Of a stretch of 64,000 bases of DNA, positions 1 to 7,767 are shown one piece after another. The notes under the pieces were generated by a model. It made no database searches and was not told the DNA's origin. It saw only the letters and a list, made by a program, of their open reading frames with translations. The position numbers were made by a program, and so were the translations under genes. Each line of letters begins with the position of its first letter. The stretch's first letter is position 1. The stretch spans positions 5,456,001 through 5,520,000 of the forward strand of contig NZ_JAPEOQ010000001.1 in the NCBI RefSeq assembly GCF_026341035.1, in the 5' to 3' direction. Source of the DNA: Streptomyces sp. NBC_01016 (GTDB lineage: Bacteria; Actinomycetota; Actinomycetes; Streptomycetales; Streptomycetaceae).

Positions 1-632
1 GCCGCCTCCCAGACGTATCCGTCGGGGTCGGTGCACGGGCCGGGGGCGCCACCGAGGACGATGCGGTGCGAGCCGGTGCCGTCGGCGGGGACGCCGAGGT
101 CCTTGGCGAGGGCCCGGTGCTTGTACAGGGCCAGCGTGACGGGGTTGGAGCCGCCGGAGGTGAACTCGGCGTACTTGCCGCCGAAGCTCCTGGCCACGCT
201 CAGGCCCCGGTCGACGTAGAACTCCTTGGTGGCCTTCACGTCCTCGACGCCGAGCAGCAGGACGACCTGGTCGATCTCGCGGGTGGCCGGGCCTGTGTCC
301 TTCTTCTCCGAGGTGGCGACCTTCCAGGGCGTCCCGTCCGGCGCTTGGACGAAGCCGCCGTAGCCCCACAGCGACTTCGTGGCGGGCTTGAGCAGCGTGG
401 CGCCGGCGTCCACGGCGGCGGCGATGAAGCCGTCGACGGTGGCGGGCCCGGACACCGTGAGCGCCAGGGTGAAGCCGCGGAATCCGTCGCTCTGTGCCTC
501 GGACGCCCGCAGGCGGATGTACGTGTCCACGCCGAAGGCGCGGTAGAAGCTACGGGCCGCCTCGAGGTCGGCCACCTCAAGGGTGACGGACGCGAGGGAC
601 GTGTCGGTTGCGGTGGAAGCGGTGTTTGCCAT
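1..632 (-). CDS. VOC (glyoxalase-fold) protein, 3' end outside window
   Basis: The reading frame starts at ATG 632-630 and stays open to the window edge (210 codons visible). Two tandem vicinal-oxygen-chelate modules can be read: one from about residue 12 (SVTLEVADLEAARSFYRAFG) and one from about residue 123 (EIDQVVLLLGVEDVKATKEF). Such proteins are metal-dependent lyases, dioxygenases or antibiotic-binding proteins; the substrate cannot be told from sequence. It begins 5 bp after the stop of the AraC-type gene, so it is very likely the last gene of a VOC-AraC-VOC operon. The C-terminus is missing because the window ends. Confidence 0.8.
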   Translation of the reverse strand, partial: MANTASTATDTSLASVTLEVADLEAARSFYRAFGVDTYIRLRASEAQSDGFRGFTLALTVSGPATVDGFIAAAVDAGATLLKPATKSLWGYGGFVQAPDGTPWKVATSEKKDTGPATREIDQVVLLLGVEDVKATKEFYVDRGLSVARSFGGKYAEFTSGGSNPVTLALYKHRALAKDLGVPADGTGSHRIVLGGAPGPCTDPDGYVWEA

Positions 633-637
633 GTCCT

Positions 638-1171
638 TCACGCTAGGGGCCGGGCCTTGTCCGGGGCTTCTCGATTCCTGACCGGTCTGGTCACCTGCTT
701 CGCGACGCACGCCGGCATCCCCTCCACGGTGACCGCGGGCCCCGCGTCCTCGGCCGTACGCGCGGGATCGACGGCTGTGCCGGCAGGGCCGTCCGCCGCG
801 TCCGCCGCGCGGCGCCGGAAGGCCCCGGGCGGCATGCCGACCAGCTCCGTGAAACGAGTCGTGAACGTGCCCAACGAGGCGCAGCCGACCGTGAAGCAGA
901 CCTCGGTGACGCTGAGATCGCCGCGCCGCAGCAGTGCCGTCGCGCGCTCGATGCGCCGCGTCATCAAGTAGCTGTACGGCGATTCGCCGTACGCCGCCCG
1001 GAACTCGCGGCTGAGGTGTCCGGCGGACATGTGCACACCGCGGGCGAGCGCCTCCACGTTCAGCGGCTGTGCGTACTCCCTGTCGATCCGGTCACGGACG
1101 CGGCGCAGCCGCGCGAGATCGGCCAGGCGCTGCGCCTCGACCCGTGCACGTCGCCACTCGGGCTGACACAT
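638..1171 (-). CDS. AraC-family transcriptional regulator
   Basis: This 177-aa protein carries the two-helix-turn-helix AraC DNA-binding domain near its N-terminus (about residues 20-120, with LNVEALARGVHMSAGHLSRE and the second helix around SVTEVCFTVGCASLGTFTTR). The tail is an Ala/Pro-rich extension without a recognisable ligand domain. It lies between two VOC genes on the same strand (30 bp after the upstream one, 5 bp before the downstream one), a common actinobacterial arrangement in which the regulator probably controls its own VOC operon. The start is ATG 1171-1169. The inducer is unknown. Confidence 0.85.
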   Translation of the reverse strand: MCQPEWRRARVEAQRLADLARLRRVRDRIDREYAQPLNVEALARGVHMSAGHLSREFRAAYGESPYSYLMTRRIERATALLRRGDLSVTEVCFTVGCASLGTFTTRFTELVGMPPGAFRRRAADAADGPAGTAVDPARTAEDAGPAVTVEGMPACVAKQVTRPVRNREAPDKARPLA

Positions 1172-1200
1172 AGGAGCGTCCCCTCTTCTCTCCTCGCGGC

Positions 1201-1611
1201 TCAGCGCACTTCTTGGATGCGGACCAGGTTGCCCGCCGGGTCGCGGACGGCGCAGTCACGCATGCCGTACGGCTGCTCGGTCGGCTCCTGGACGACCTCG
1301 GTGTCACCCGCCTGCACCTTCTCGAACGTGGCGTCGAGGTCCGGGGTGGCCAGCAGGATCCAGCCGTAGGTCCCCTTGGCCATCATTTCGGCGACGGTGC
1401 GGCGCTCGTCCTCGGTGATTCCCGGGTCGGCGGCCGGCGGCGCCAACAGGATGGAGGTGCCGGGCTGACCTGCCGGGCCGACCGTGATCCAGCGCATCTT
1501 CCCCTGCCCGACGTCGCTGCGAATCTCGAAGTCCAGGACGTCGCGGTAGAAGGCGAGCGAGGCGTCCGGGTCGACGTGCGGCAGAAAGCTGGTGTGAATG
1601 GTGAGGTCCAT
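1201..1611 (-). CDS. VOC family protein (single glyoxalase-fold module)
   Basis: A 136-aa single-module VOC protein beginning MDLTIHTSFLPHVDPDASLA and containing FYRDVLDFEIRSDVGQGKMRW. It ends with the usual edge strand DPAGNLVRIQEV. An upstream in-frame start at 1719 would add 36 residues unlike the family, so ATG 1611-1609 is preferred. It is the first gene of the VOC-AraC-VOC operon and diverges from the DUF2975 gene, leaving 132 bp for both promoters. Function is uncertain; resistance or detoxification roles are known for the superfamily but nothing here proves one. Confidence 0.8.
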   Translation of the reverse strand: MDLTIHTSFLPHVDPDASLAFYRDVLDFEIRSDVGQGKMRWITVGPAGQPGTSILLAPPAADPGITEDERRTVAEMMAKGTYGWILLATPDLDATFEKVQAGDTEVVQEPTEQPYGMRDCAVRDPAGNLVRIQEVR

Positions 1612-1694
1612 GACGAGCAGGCTAGATCCGAACCCCCCGTTCCGCGCTTCTCGATTTCTGATGGATCCGGCCGCGATATCGCCCCTTGCTTCAC

Positions 1695-1732
1695 CTATCG
1701 AAAAACGATAGATTCCCATCGCAAATCGATGG
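1695..1732. promoter_or_regulatory. Tandem perfect palindromes, probable operator of the DUF2975/HTH operon
   Basis: Two perfect 6-5-6 inverted repeats lie side by side: CTATCG-N5-CGATAG (1695-1711) and CCATCG-N5-CGATGG (1716-1732). Their centres (1703 and 1724) are 21 bp apart, two DNA turns, so two repressor dimers would sit on one face of the helix. They lie just upstream of the start at 1744. The operon encodes a small YozG-type HTH protein, the obvious candidate to bind here (inference). Confidence 0.7.
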
Positions 1733-1743
1733 AATGGTGGGTC

Positions 1744-2235
1744 ATGGGAAAGCTGACCGTGCGTGCGCTGCGCGCCGTACTCGTGGTGGTGCTCGCCGGC
1801 ACCGTGTTCGTCCAGGCGTCGATGGCGTGGGTGCTGATCAGCGGGAACGACCCGGAGGACGGGACACTCCCGCTGACCGCGCTGCGCGTGATCACGATCC
1901 TGGGCATGGTGACGGCCCAGGTCGCCCTGGTCTGCGTCTGGCGGCTGGTGGCGATGGTGCGCCGCGGAACCGTGTTCTCCGATGCCGCGTTCCGCTACGT
2001 CGACGGCGTGATCGGCGCCATCGTGTCGGCAGCCGTCCTCTGGTTCACGGTCACCGCAGTCAATGCCCCCGGCCAGCGGGAGGACCCGGGCGTCACCCTC
2101 ATCATGGGCGGCATCGGCCTGGCCATCCTCGGGGTCGCGCTCATCGTGCTCGTGCTGCGCCTGCTGCTCGCCCAGGCGGTCGCCCGCGACGTCGAGGCGA
2201 CGGGGCTGCGGGCCGAGCTGGACGAGGTCATCTGA
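1744..2235 (+). CDS. DUF2975 membrane protein
   Basis: A 163-aa protein with four predicted membrane segments (about residues 5-30, 45-70, 88-108 and 120-145) and short loops, typical of DUF2975. ATG 1744 is chosen; an in-frame ATG at 1729 overlaps the second operator palindrome. Its stop overlaps the start of the small HTH gene by one base (TGATG), so the two are translationally coupled. DUF2975 proteins are regularly paired with YozG/XRE-type repressors; the biochemical role of the family is not known to me. Confidence 0.8.
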   Translation: MGKLTVRALRAVLVVVLAGTVFVQASMAWVLISGNDPEDGTLPLTALRVITILGMVTAQVALVCVWRLVAMVRRGTVFSDAAFRYVDGVIGAIVSAAVLWFTVTAVNAPGQREDPGVTLIMGGIGLAILGVALIVLVLRLLLAQAVARDVEATGLRAELDEVI

Positions 2236-2456
2236 TGCCGATCGTCGTCGACGTCGACGTGATGCTGGCCAAACGCAAGATGTCCGTCGGCGAACTGGCC
2301 GACCGCGTGGGCATCACCCCCGCCAACCTCGCGGTCCTGAAGAACGGCCGCGCCAAGGCAGTCCGCTTCACAACCCTCGCCGCCCTCTGCGAGGTCCTCG
2401 ACTGCCAGCCGGGGGACCTGCTGCGGTGGGAGGGCGAGGTCGGCGCGGCCGGCTGA
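2235..2456 (+). CDS. YozG-type small HTH (Cro/CI) repressor
   Basis: A 73-aa protein that is almost entirely one XRE/Cro helix-turn-helix domain. It begins MPIVVDVDVMLAKRKMSVGE, with the HTH at ELADRVGITPANLAVLKNGR, and ends with the conserved LCEVLDCQPGDLLRW. It overlaps the DUF2975 gene by one base. It is the likely ligand of the two ATCG-N5-CGAT palindromes at 1695-1732, giving autoregulation of the pair (inference). Confidence 0.85.
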   Translation: MPIVVDVDVMLAKRKMSVGELADRVGITPANLAVLKNGRAKAVRFTTLAALCEVLDCQPGDLLRWEGEVGAAG

Positions 2457-2468
2457 CGCATCCCGGGG

Positions 2469-2491
2469 CGGGGCGTGAGGGGCACGCCCCG
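2469..2491. terminator. Hairpin between converging genes
   Basis: A 9-bp perfect stem CGGGGCGTG / CACGCCCCG with a 5-nt loop lies 12 bp after the HTH gene and 26 bp before the stop of the converging flavoprotein gene. There is no U-tract, as is common in high-GC actinobacteria, so it could work in both directions. Confidence 0.5.
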
Positions 2492-2516
2492 GTATCCCGC
2501 ACACCCCGGTCATCCC

Positions 2517-3548
2517 TCACGCCCCCACCGCCTCCCGCCGCGCCCGCGCCACCGCCCGCTCGCCCTCCGGTGAGAACACCCCGGCGCGGCGTCGCGTCAC
2601 CTCACGTTCCAGGTCCGTGTGGAGCAGCTGGGCGTGGAGTGTGACGCCGGCGCGGTAGCCGGCGCTTGCCGCGTTGACGACCTGTTCCGCGGGGCCGGTT
2701 GCGTTTCCGACGGCCCAGACGCCCGGGACGCTGGTCAGGCCGGTGGGGTCCACCTCGACGAACGGGCCTGCCGGGGTGTCCTTCGTGCGGGCGCCGAGCG
2801 CGTTCAGCAGGGAGTCGCGCGGCACCATCACCGTCGGGACGACGAGGACCGAGCGCGGGAACACCCGGCCGCCTTCGAGGCGCACCCCGGTCAGCCGGTC
2901 GTTCGTCACCTCGATGCCGTGGACCTTGCCGCTCACCACGCTCACCCCGGCCGCCGCCAGCGTCTGCCAGTGCTCGTCCGGGAGGTCGTCCTCGTCCGCG
3001 CCGTTCAGGAACAGCGTCACGTCGGAGGAGAGGCCGCTGAAGAGGAGGGCCTGGTGGATGCCCGTCGCCTTGCGGTAGAGGACGGCGACGGGCTGGTCGC
3101 GCACCTCGTAGCCGTGGCAGAACGGGCAGTGGATCACGTCGTCGCCCCAGCGCTCGGCGAGGCCGGGGATGTCCGGGAGCTCGTCCACCAGGCCGGTGGC
3201 GATGACGAGGCGTCGTGCGTGCACCCGGCCACCGTCCGCCAGCGTCACCTCGAACTCGCCCGCCCCGTCCGGCTCGGCCGCCGTCACCCGGTCACGTACC
3301 AGCTCGACGCCGTACTCGGTGACCTCCCGCCGCACCTCTGCCAGGAACTCGGCGGGCGGCATGCCGTCCCGCGACGGGAACCCGTGCATGTGCGCGGCCG
3401 GCGCGTTGCGCGGTTCGCCCGCGTCGACCACGAGGACCGAGCGGCGCGAGCGTCCCAGGATCAGCGCGGTGGTCAGGCCCGCCGTTCCGCCGCCGACGAT
3501 CACGACCTCGTATGTGTCCTGTGTGTCCTGCTTGACTTGTGTCTGCAT
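2517..3548 (-). CDS. FAD/NAD(P)-dependent thioredoxin-reductase-like oxidoreductase
   Basis: A 343-aa protein with an N-terminal FAD-binding motif VVIVGGGTAGLTTALILG (about residues 14-31). A redox CxxC lies in HCPFCHGYEV (C141, C144), followed by the NAD(P)-binding half. The C-terminal flavin contact is GVWAVGNATG. The CPFCHGYE form resembles the thioredoxin-reductase-like disulfide oxidases of the GliT/HlmI type more than housekeeping TrxB, so the substrate may be a small dithiol. No thioredoxin gene is adjacent. It is divergent from the cupin-HTH regulator gene (95-bp gap), which probably controls it (inference). Confidence 0.85.
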   Translation of the reverse strand: MQTQVKQDTQDTYEVVIVGGGTAGLTTALILGRSRRSVLVVDAGEPRNAPAAHMHGFPSRDGMPPAEFLAEVRREVTEYGVELVRDRVTAAEPDGAGEFEVTLADGGRVHARRLVIATGLVDELPDIPGLAERWGDDVIHCPFCHGYEVRDQPVAVLYRKATGIHQALLFSGLSSDVTLFLNGADEDDLPDEHWQTLAAAGVSVVSGKVHGIEVTNDRLTGVRLEGGRVFPRSVLVVPTVMVPRDSLLNALGARTKDTPAGPFVEVDPTGLTSVPGVWAVGNATGPAEQVVNAASAGYRAGVTLHAQLLHTDLEREVTRRRAGVFSPEGERAVARARREAVGA

Positions 3549-3608
3549 GGTGACCGCCTCATAACCGTGAAATGCCTTGCTCTCGACGGTGCACCCGCTC
3601 TCGCCGTA

Positions 3609-3637
3609 TTGACAAACAAGCTTGCCGAAACTGCAAT
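3609..3637 (+). promoter_or_regulatory. Candidate promoter giving a leaderless cupin-HTH transcript
   Basis: TTGACA (3609-3614) is followed after 17 bp by TGCAAT (3632-3637). Only six bases separate this -10 from ATG 3644, so transcription would begin at or near the start codon. Leaderless mRNAs are common in Streptomyces. This supports ATG 3644 over the in-frame ATG at 3572. Confidence 0.55.
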
Positions 3638-3643
3638 GGATTC

Positions 3644-4270
3644 ATGAATCGGCGAGGCCATCAGCACCACGAAGACGAGCAGTCCGACGCGAGCATGGAC
3701 GCGGTCCTGTCCGGCGTGGGGTCCAGACTGCGCGCGCTGCGCAAGGACCGCGGCGCCACCCTGTCCGGGCTCTCCGAGACCACCGGCATCTCGGTGAGCA
3801 CGCTGTCCCGCCTGGAGTCGGGCCTGCGCAAGCCCAGCCTTGAGCTGCTGCTGCCCATCGCCCGTGCGCACAAGGTGCCGCTGGACGAGCTGGTCGGCGC
3901 CCCGCCCGTGGAGGACCCGCGGGTGCAGGCGAAGCCGATCATTCGGGGCGGTCGGACGATGATCCCGTTGACGCGGAAGCCGGGCGGGCTCCAGGCGTAC
4001 AAGGTGATTGAGCCGCAGCGCAGGCTCGAGCCCGAGCAGAAGACGCATGAGGGCTACGAGTGGATGTACATGCTCTCGGGCAAGCTGCGGCTGGTGCTCG
4101 GCGAGCACGACGTGGTGCTGGAGCCGGGGGAGGTCGTCGAGTTCGACACGCGCGTGCCCCACTGGTTCGGGTCGACGGGGGAGGGGCCCGCCGAGTTCCT
4201 CGTGCTGTTCGGGCCTCAGGGGGAGCGGATGCACGTACGTGCGCGGCCCGCGCGGAAGAAGGACCAGTGA
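3644..4270 (+). CDS. XRE-family regulator with C-terminal cupin domain
   Basis: A 209-aa regulator. An N-terminal Cro/CI HTH (about residues 25-80; TLSGLSETTGISVSTLSRLE) is joined to a C-terminal cupin (about residues 125-200; HEGYEWMYMLSGKLRLVLGE). The cupin probably senses a small molecule. The start at 3644 is preferred because a TTGACA/TGCAAT promoter abuts it. Divergence from the TrxR-like gene suggests that gene is its target. The gene ends 87 bp before the quinone oxidoreductase operon on the same strand. Confidence 0.85.
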   Translation: MNRRGHQHHEDEQSDASMDAVLSGVGSRLRALRKDRGATLSGLSETTGISVSTLSRLESGLRKPSLELLLPIARAHKVPLDELVGAPPVEDPRVQAKPIIRGGRTMIPLTRKPGGLQAYKVIEPQRRLEPEQKTHEGYEWMYMLSGKLRLVLGEHDVVLEPGEVVEFDTRVPHWFGSTGEGPAEFLVLFGPQGERMHVRARPARKKDQ

Positions 4271-4283
4271 CCCTCGCAGGGGA

Positions 4284-4313
4284 TTCACAGATCGGCAAGC
4301 GACCGCTTAGTAT
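4284..4313 (+). promoter_or_regulatory. Candidate promoter of the oxidoreductase/acyl-CoA dehydrogenase operon
   Basis: TTCACA (4284-4289), an 18-bp spacer and TAGTAT (4308-4313) lie 45 bp before ATG 4358. The match is moderate and based only on -35/-10 resemblance. Confidence 0.35.
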
Positions 4314-4357
4314 GCGGCCGAACCCGGTTTGACGAAGCAGTCCCGTGGAGGCTCCGC

Positions 4358-5347
4358 ATGCAGGCATGGCAAGTGCACGAGAACGGCGAGCCGAGCGAGG
4401 TGATGCGCCTCGAAGAGGTGGAGCGTCCCGAGCCCGGTGAGGGGCAGGTTCTGCTCAAGGTGCGCGCCGCCAACATCAACTTCCCGGACGCCCTGCTGTG
4501 CAAGGGGCAGTACCAGGTGACGCCGCCGCTGCCGTTCACGCCGGGCGTGGAGATCTGCGGTGAGACCGAGGACGGCCGCCGCGTCATCGCCAACCCGACG
4601 CTGCCGCGCGGCGGCCTCGCCGAGTACACGGTTGCCGACGCGAAGTCCCTGCTGCCCGCGCCCGATTCGCTCGACGACGCCGAGGTCGCCGCCCTGCACA
4701 TCGGCTACCAGACCGGCTGGTTCGGCCTGCACCAGCGCGCCCACCTCCAGGCGGGCGAGACGCTCCTCGTGCACGCCGCCGCGGGCGGGGTCGGCAGCGC
4801 CGCCGTGCAGCTCGGCAAGGCCGCGGGCGCCCGGGTCATCGGCGTCGTCGGCGGCCCCGAGAAGGCGAAGGTCGCGGCCGAGCTCGGCTGCGACGTCGTG
4901 ATCGACCGGCGTTCCGAGGACGTCATCGCGGCCGTGAAGGAGGCCACCGGCGGCCAGGGCGCCGACGTGATCTACGACCCGGTGGGTGGCGACGCGTACC
5001 GGCAGTCCACGAAGGTCGTCGCCTTCGAGGGCCGCATCGTCGTCGTCGGCTTCGCCTCCGGCGCGATCCCGACCGCCGCGCTCAACCACGCGCTGGTGAA
5101 GAACTACTCGATCCTCGGGCTGCACTGGGGCCTGTACGCCACCAAGAACCCGAAGCTCATCCCGCACTGCCACCAGAAGCTCACCGAGCTGGCCGCGAGC
5201 GGCGCCATCAAGCCCCTCGTCAGCGAGCGCGTCGACTTGAGCGACGCCGCGTCCGCCGTCCAGCGCGTCGCCGACGGCGTCACGACGGGCCGCGTCGTGG
5301 TGGTGCCGGGTCTGAACGCCCGCCAGCAGGAAGGAGCCGTCGCATGA
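4358..5347 (+). CDS. NADPH:quinone oxidoreductase (zinc-free MDR family)
   Basis: A 329-aa medium-chain dehydrogenase/reductase. It has the GroES-like N-terminal domain (VRAANINFPDALLCKGQYQV) and a Rossmann half with the quinone-reductase signature around LLVHAAAGGVGSAAVQLGKA (about residues 135-156). The cysteine cluster of zinc-dependent alcohol dehydrogenases is absent. A GTGGAGG ribosome site precedes ATG 4358. Its stop overlaps the next start (ATGA), so it is co-translated with two acyl-CoA dehydrogenases. Context suggests reduction of an enoyl or quinone-like intermediate in acyl-CoA metabolism (inference). Confidence 0.87.
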   Translation: MQAWQVHENGEPSEVMRLEEVERPEPGEGQVLLKVRAANINFPDALLCKGQYQVTPPLPFTPGVEICGETEDGRRVIANPTLPRGGLAEYTVADAKSLLPAPDSLDDAEVAALHIGYQTGWFGLHQRAHLQAGETLLVHAAAGGVGSAAVQLGKAAGARVIGVVGGPEKAKVAAELGCDVVIDRRSEDVIAAVKEATGGQGADVIYDPVGGDAYRQSTKVVAFEGRIVVVGFASGAIPTAALNHALVKNYSILGLHWGLYATKNPKLIPHCHQKLTELAASGAIKPLVSERVDLSDAASAVQRVADGVTTGRVVVVPGLNARQQEGAVA

Positions 5348-6528
5348 GCCTCGACGCCGCCCAACTGAGGGACCGCACAAAGGAGTTCCTCACCGCGCAT
5401 CCGCCCGCGAGCACGTCCCGCGAGGACTTCCTCAGCGCCCGCTTCGACGCCGGGCTCGCCTGGGTGCACTACCCCGAGGGACTCGGCGGGCTCGACGCGC
5501 CGCGTGCCCTGCAGGCCGTCGTCGAGGCCGAGCTGGCGGCCGCGGGCGCGCCCGACAACAACCCGCGGCGCAACGGGATCGGGCTCGGCATGGCCGCCCC
5601 CACCATCCTGCGCTACGGCACCGAAGAGCAGAAGCAGCGCTTCCTCAAGCCGCTCTGGGTCGGCGAGGAGGTCTGGTGCCAGCTGTTCAGCGAGCCGGGC
5701 GCCGGCTCCGACCTGGCCGCACTGGGCACCCGCGCCGTCCGTGACGGAGACACCTGGGTCGTCAACGGCCAGAAGGTGTGGACGTCCAACGCGCACAACG
5801 CCCGCTTCGCGATCCTCGTCACCCGCACCGACCCGGACGTGCCCAAGCACAAGGGCATGACGTACTTCGTGTGCGACATGACCGACCCCGGCGTCGAGGT
5901 CAGGCCGCTGCGCCAGATCACCGGCGAGGCCGAGTTCAACGAGGTGTTCCTCTCCGACGTCCGGATCCCCGACGCCCACCGGCTCGGCGAGGTCGGCGAC
6001 GGCTGGCGGGTCGCCCAGACCACCCTCAACAACGAGCGCGTCTCCATCGGCGGCATGCGCGTGCCGCGCGAGGGCGGACTCGTCGGCATCGTCGCCAAGA
6101 CCTGGCGCGAGCGCCCCGAACTGCGGACCCACGACCTGCACCAGCGCCTCGTCAAGCTGTGGGTGGAGGCCGAGGTCGCCCGCCTCACGAGCGAGCGGCT
6201 ACGCCAGCAGCTCGTCGCCGGACACCCCGGACCCGAGGGGGCGGGCATGAAGCTCGGCTTCGCCCGCCTCAACCAGGAGATCAGCGGCCTGGAGGTCGAA
6301 CTCCTCGGCGAGGAAGGGCTGTTGTACGACGACTGGACCCTGCGCAGGCCCGAGATCGTCGACTTCGCGGGCCGCGATGCCGGTTACCGGTATCTGCGCG
6401 CCAAGGGGAACAGCATCGAGGGCGGGACGAGCGAGATCCTGCTGAACATCGTCGCCGAGCGCGTCCTGGGCCTGCCGTCCGAGCCGCGCACCGACAAGGA
6501 CGTCGCCTGGAAGGACCTCGCCCGATGA
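5344..6528 (+). CDS. Acyl-CoA dehydrogenase, first of a coupled pair
   Basis: A 394-aa flavoprotein of the acyl-CoA dehydrogenase family. The FAD/substrate-binding signature CQLFSEPGAGSDLAALGTRA lies at about residues 112-131. The C-terminal helical domain ends RAKGNSIEGGTSEILLNIVA. It overlaps the upstream oxidoreductase and the downstream dehydrogenase by ATGA junctions. Two unequal adjacent dehydrogenases of this type are known in actinobacteria to form alpha2-beta2 heterotetramers acting on steroid-side-chain or other bulky acyl-CoAs; that this pair does so is inference. Confidence 0.88.
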   Translation: MSLDAAQLRDRTKEFLTAHPPASTSREDFLSARFDAGLAWVHYPEGLGGLDAPRALQAVVEAELAAAGAPDNNPRRNGIGLGMAAPTILRYGTEEQKQRFLKPLWVGEEVWCQLFSEPGAGSDLAALGTRAVRDGDTWVVNGQKVWTSNAHNARFAILVTRTDPDVPKHKGMTYFVCDMTDPGVEVRPLRQITGEAEFNEVFLSDVRIPDAHRLGEVGDGWRVAQTTLNNERVSIGGMRVPREGGLVGIVAKTWRERPELRTHDLHQRLVKLWVEAEVARLTSERLRQQLVAGHPGPEGAGMKLGFARLNQEISGLEVELLGEEGLLYDDWTLRRPEIVDFAGRDAGYRYLRAKGNSIEGGTSEILLNIVAERVLGLPSEPRTDKDVAWKDLAR

Positions 6529-7655
6529 CCGCTTCGGCCGCTTCGAACGCCTCTGTGAACACTGAACCCGACCTCCTCTACTCCGAGGAGGAGGAAGCGC
6601 TCCGCTCGGCGGTCCGCGACCTGCTCACCGACCACTGCGACGCCACCGAGGTCCTCGCCCGCGTCGACACGGACGCGCCGCACGACCGTGAGCTGTGGAA
6701 GAACCTCGCCGAGACGATGGGCCTGGCCGGCCTCCTCGTCCCGGAGGACAAGGGCGGCCAGGGCGCCACGCACCGCGAAGCGGCCGTCGTCCTGGAGGAG
6801 TTGGGCCGCGCCGTCGCCCCGGTGCCGTACCTGACCAGCGCGGTCATCGCCACGGAGGCGCTGCTCGCCTGCGAGGGCGACGAGGCGGCCACCGTCCTCG
6901 CCGCGCTCGCCTCAGGCCGCTCCATCGGCGTGCTCACCGTGCCGCTGTCGGCCGCGCCCGGGCAGGACTTCAGGGACGTACGAGAAGAGGGCGGGGCCCT
7001 GACCGGCCGCGTCACCGGCGTCGCGGACGCGGGCGCCGCCGACGTGTTCCTCGTGCCCACCGCGAGCGGCCTGTTCGCGGTCGACGCGGGCGCCGAGGGT
7101 GTCACCGTCGAGCCGCAGATCTCGCTGGACCGTACGCGTCCGCTGGCCGCCGTGACGTTCGCGGGGGCCGCCGGGCGGAAGCTGACCGACAGTGCGGCGA
7201 CGGCGGTGCGGCGGGCACTTCGGGCCGGTGCCGGGATGCTCGTGTCCGAGCAACTGGGGCTCGCGGACTGGCTGTTGACGGAGACCGTGCGCTACACGAA
7301 GGAGCGCAACCAGTTCAACCGGCCCGTCGGCTCCTTCCAGTCGCTCAAGCACCGCCTCGCCCAGCTGTGGCTGGAAACGGTCAATACCCGCGCCGCCGCG
7401 CGCAATGCGGCCGACGCTCTCGCCGCGAACAGCGAGGACGCGGACATCGCGGTCGCCGTCGCCCAGGCGTACGCGGCACCCGTCGCGGTGCACGCCGCCG
7501 AGGAGGCGCTGCAGCTGCACGGCGGCATCGGCATGACGTGGGAGCACCCGATCCACCTGTACCTCAAGCGCGCCAAGGCCGACTCGATCGCGCTCGGCAC
7601 GGCGGGCCGGCACCGGGAGGAGCTGGCCGAACTGGTCGACCTGCGCGCTCCCTGA
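6525..7655 (+). CDS. Acyl-CoA dehydrogenase, second of a coupled pair
   Basis: A 376-aa acyl-CoA dehydrogenase-fold protein with N-terminal helical domain, a shortened middle beta-domain and a C-terminal domain. The last includes RYTKERNQFNRPVGSFQSLK and the family-typical LHGGIGMTWEHPIHLYLKRA (about residues 335-354). The first protein's SEPGAGSDL flavin signature is not visible in its middle domain, which fits a partner subunit of a heteromeric enzyme. It overlaps the first dehydrogenase by ATGA. The stop is 63 bp before the Nur-type box of the next operon. Confidence 0.87.
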   Translation: MTASAASNASVNTEPDLLYSEEEEALRSAVRDLLTDHCDATEVLARVDTDAPHDRELWKNLAETMGLAGLLVPEDKGGQGATHREAAVVLEELGRAVAPVPYLTSAVIATEALLACEGDEAATVLAALASGRSIGVLTVPLSAAPGQDFRDVREEGGALTGRVTGVADAGAADVFLVPTASGLFAVDAGAEGVTVEPQISLDRTRPLAAVTFAGAAGRKLTDSAATAVRRALRAGAGMLVSEQLGLADWLLTETVRYTKERNQFNRPVGSFQSLKHRLAQLWLETVNTRAAARNAADALAANSEDADIAVAVAQAYAAPVAVHAAEEALQLHGGIGMTWEHPIHLYLKRAKADSIALGTAGRHREELAELVDLRAP

Positions 7656-7718
7656 GGGAAGCCGCTACGCACACAACTTCACAGCCGGGGTTTTACCTCT
7701 CCTTGACGAGATGGCATT

Positions 7719-7737
7719 ATTGCGACTCGTTCGCAAT
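7719..7737 (+). promoter_or_regulatory. Nur-type nickel-responsive operator
   Basis: A perfect 7-5-7 inverted repeat ATTGCGA-N5-TCGCAAT lies 30 bp before the start of the ABC importer operon. It fits the Nur box of Streptomyces coelicolor as I recall it (TTGCaa-N5-ttGCAA), which represses nikABCDE and sodF when nickel is plentiful. A possible promoter TTTTAC (7691-7696) / CATTAT (7715-7720) would be occluded by a protein bound here. Confidence 0.65.
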
Positions 7738-7767
7738 AGCGGTAGATCTTGAATAGGGGTGGGTGAC

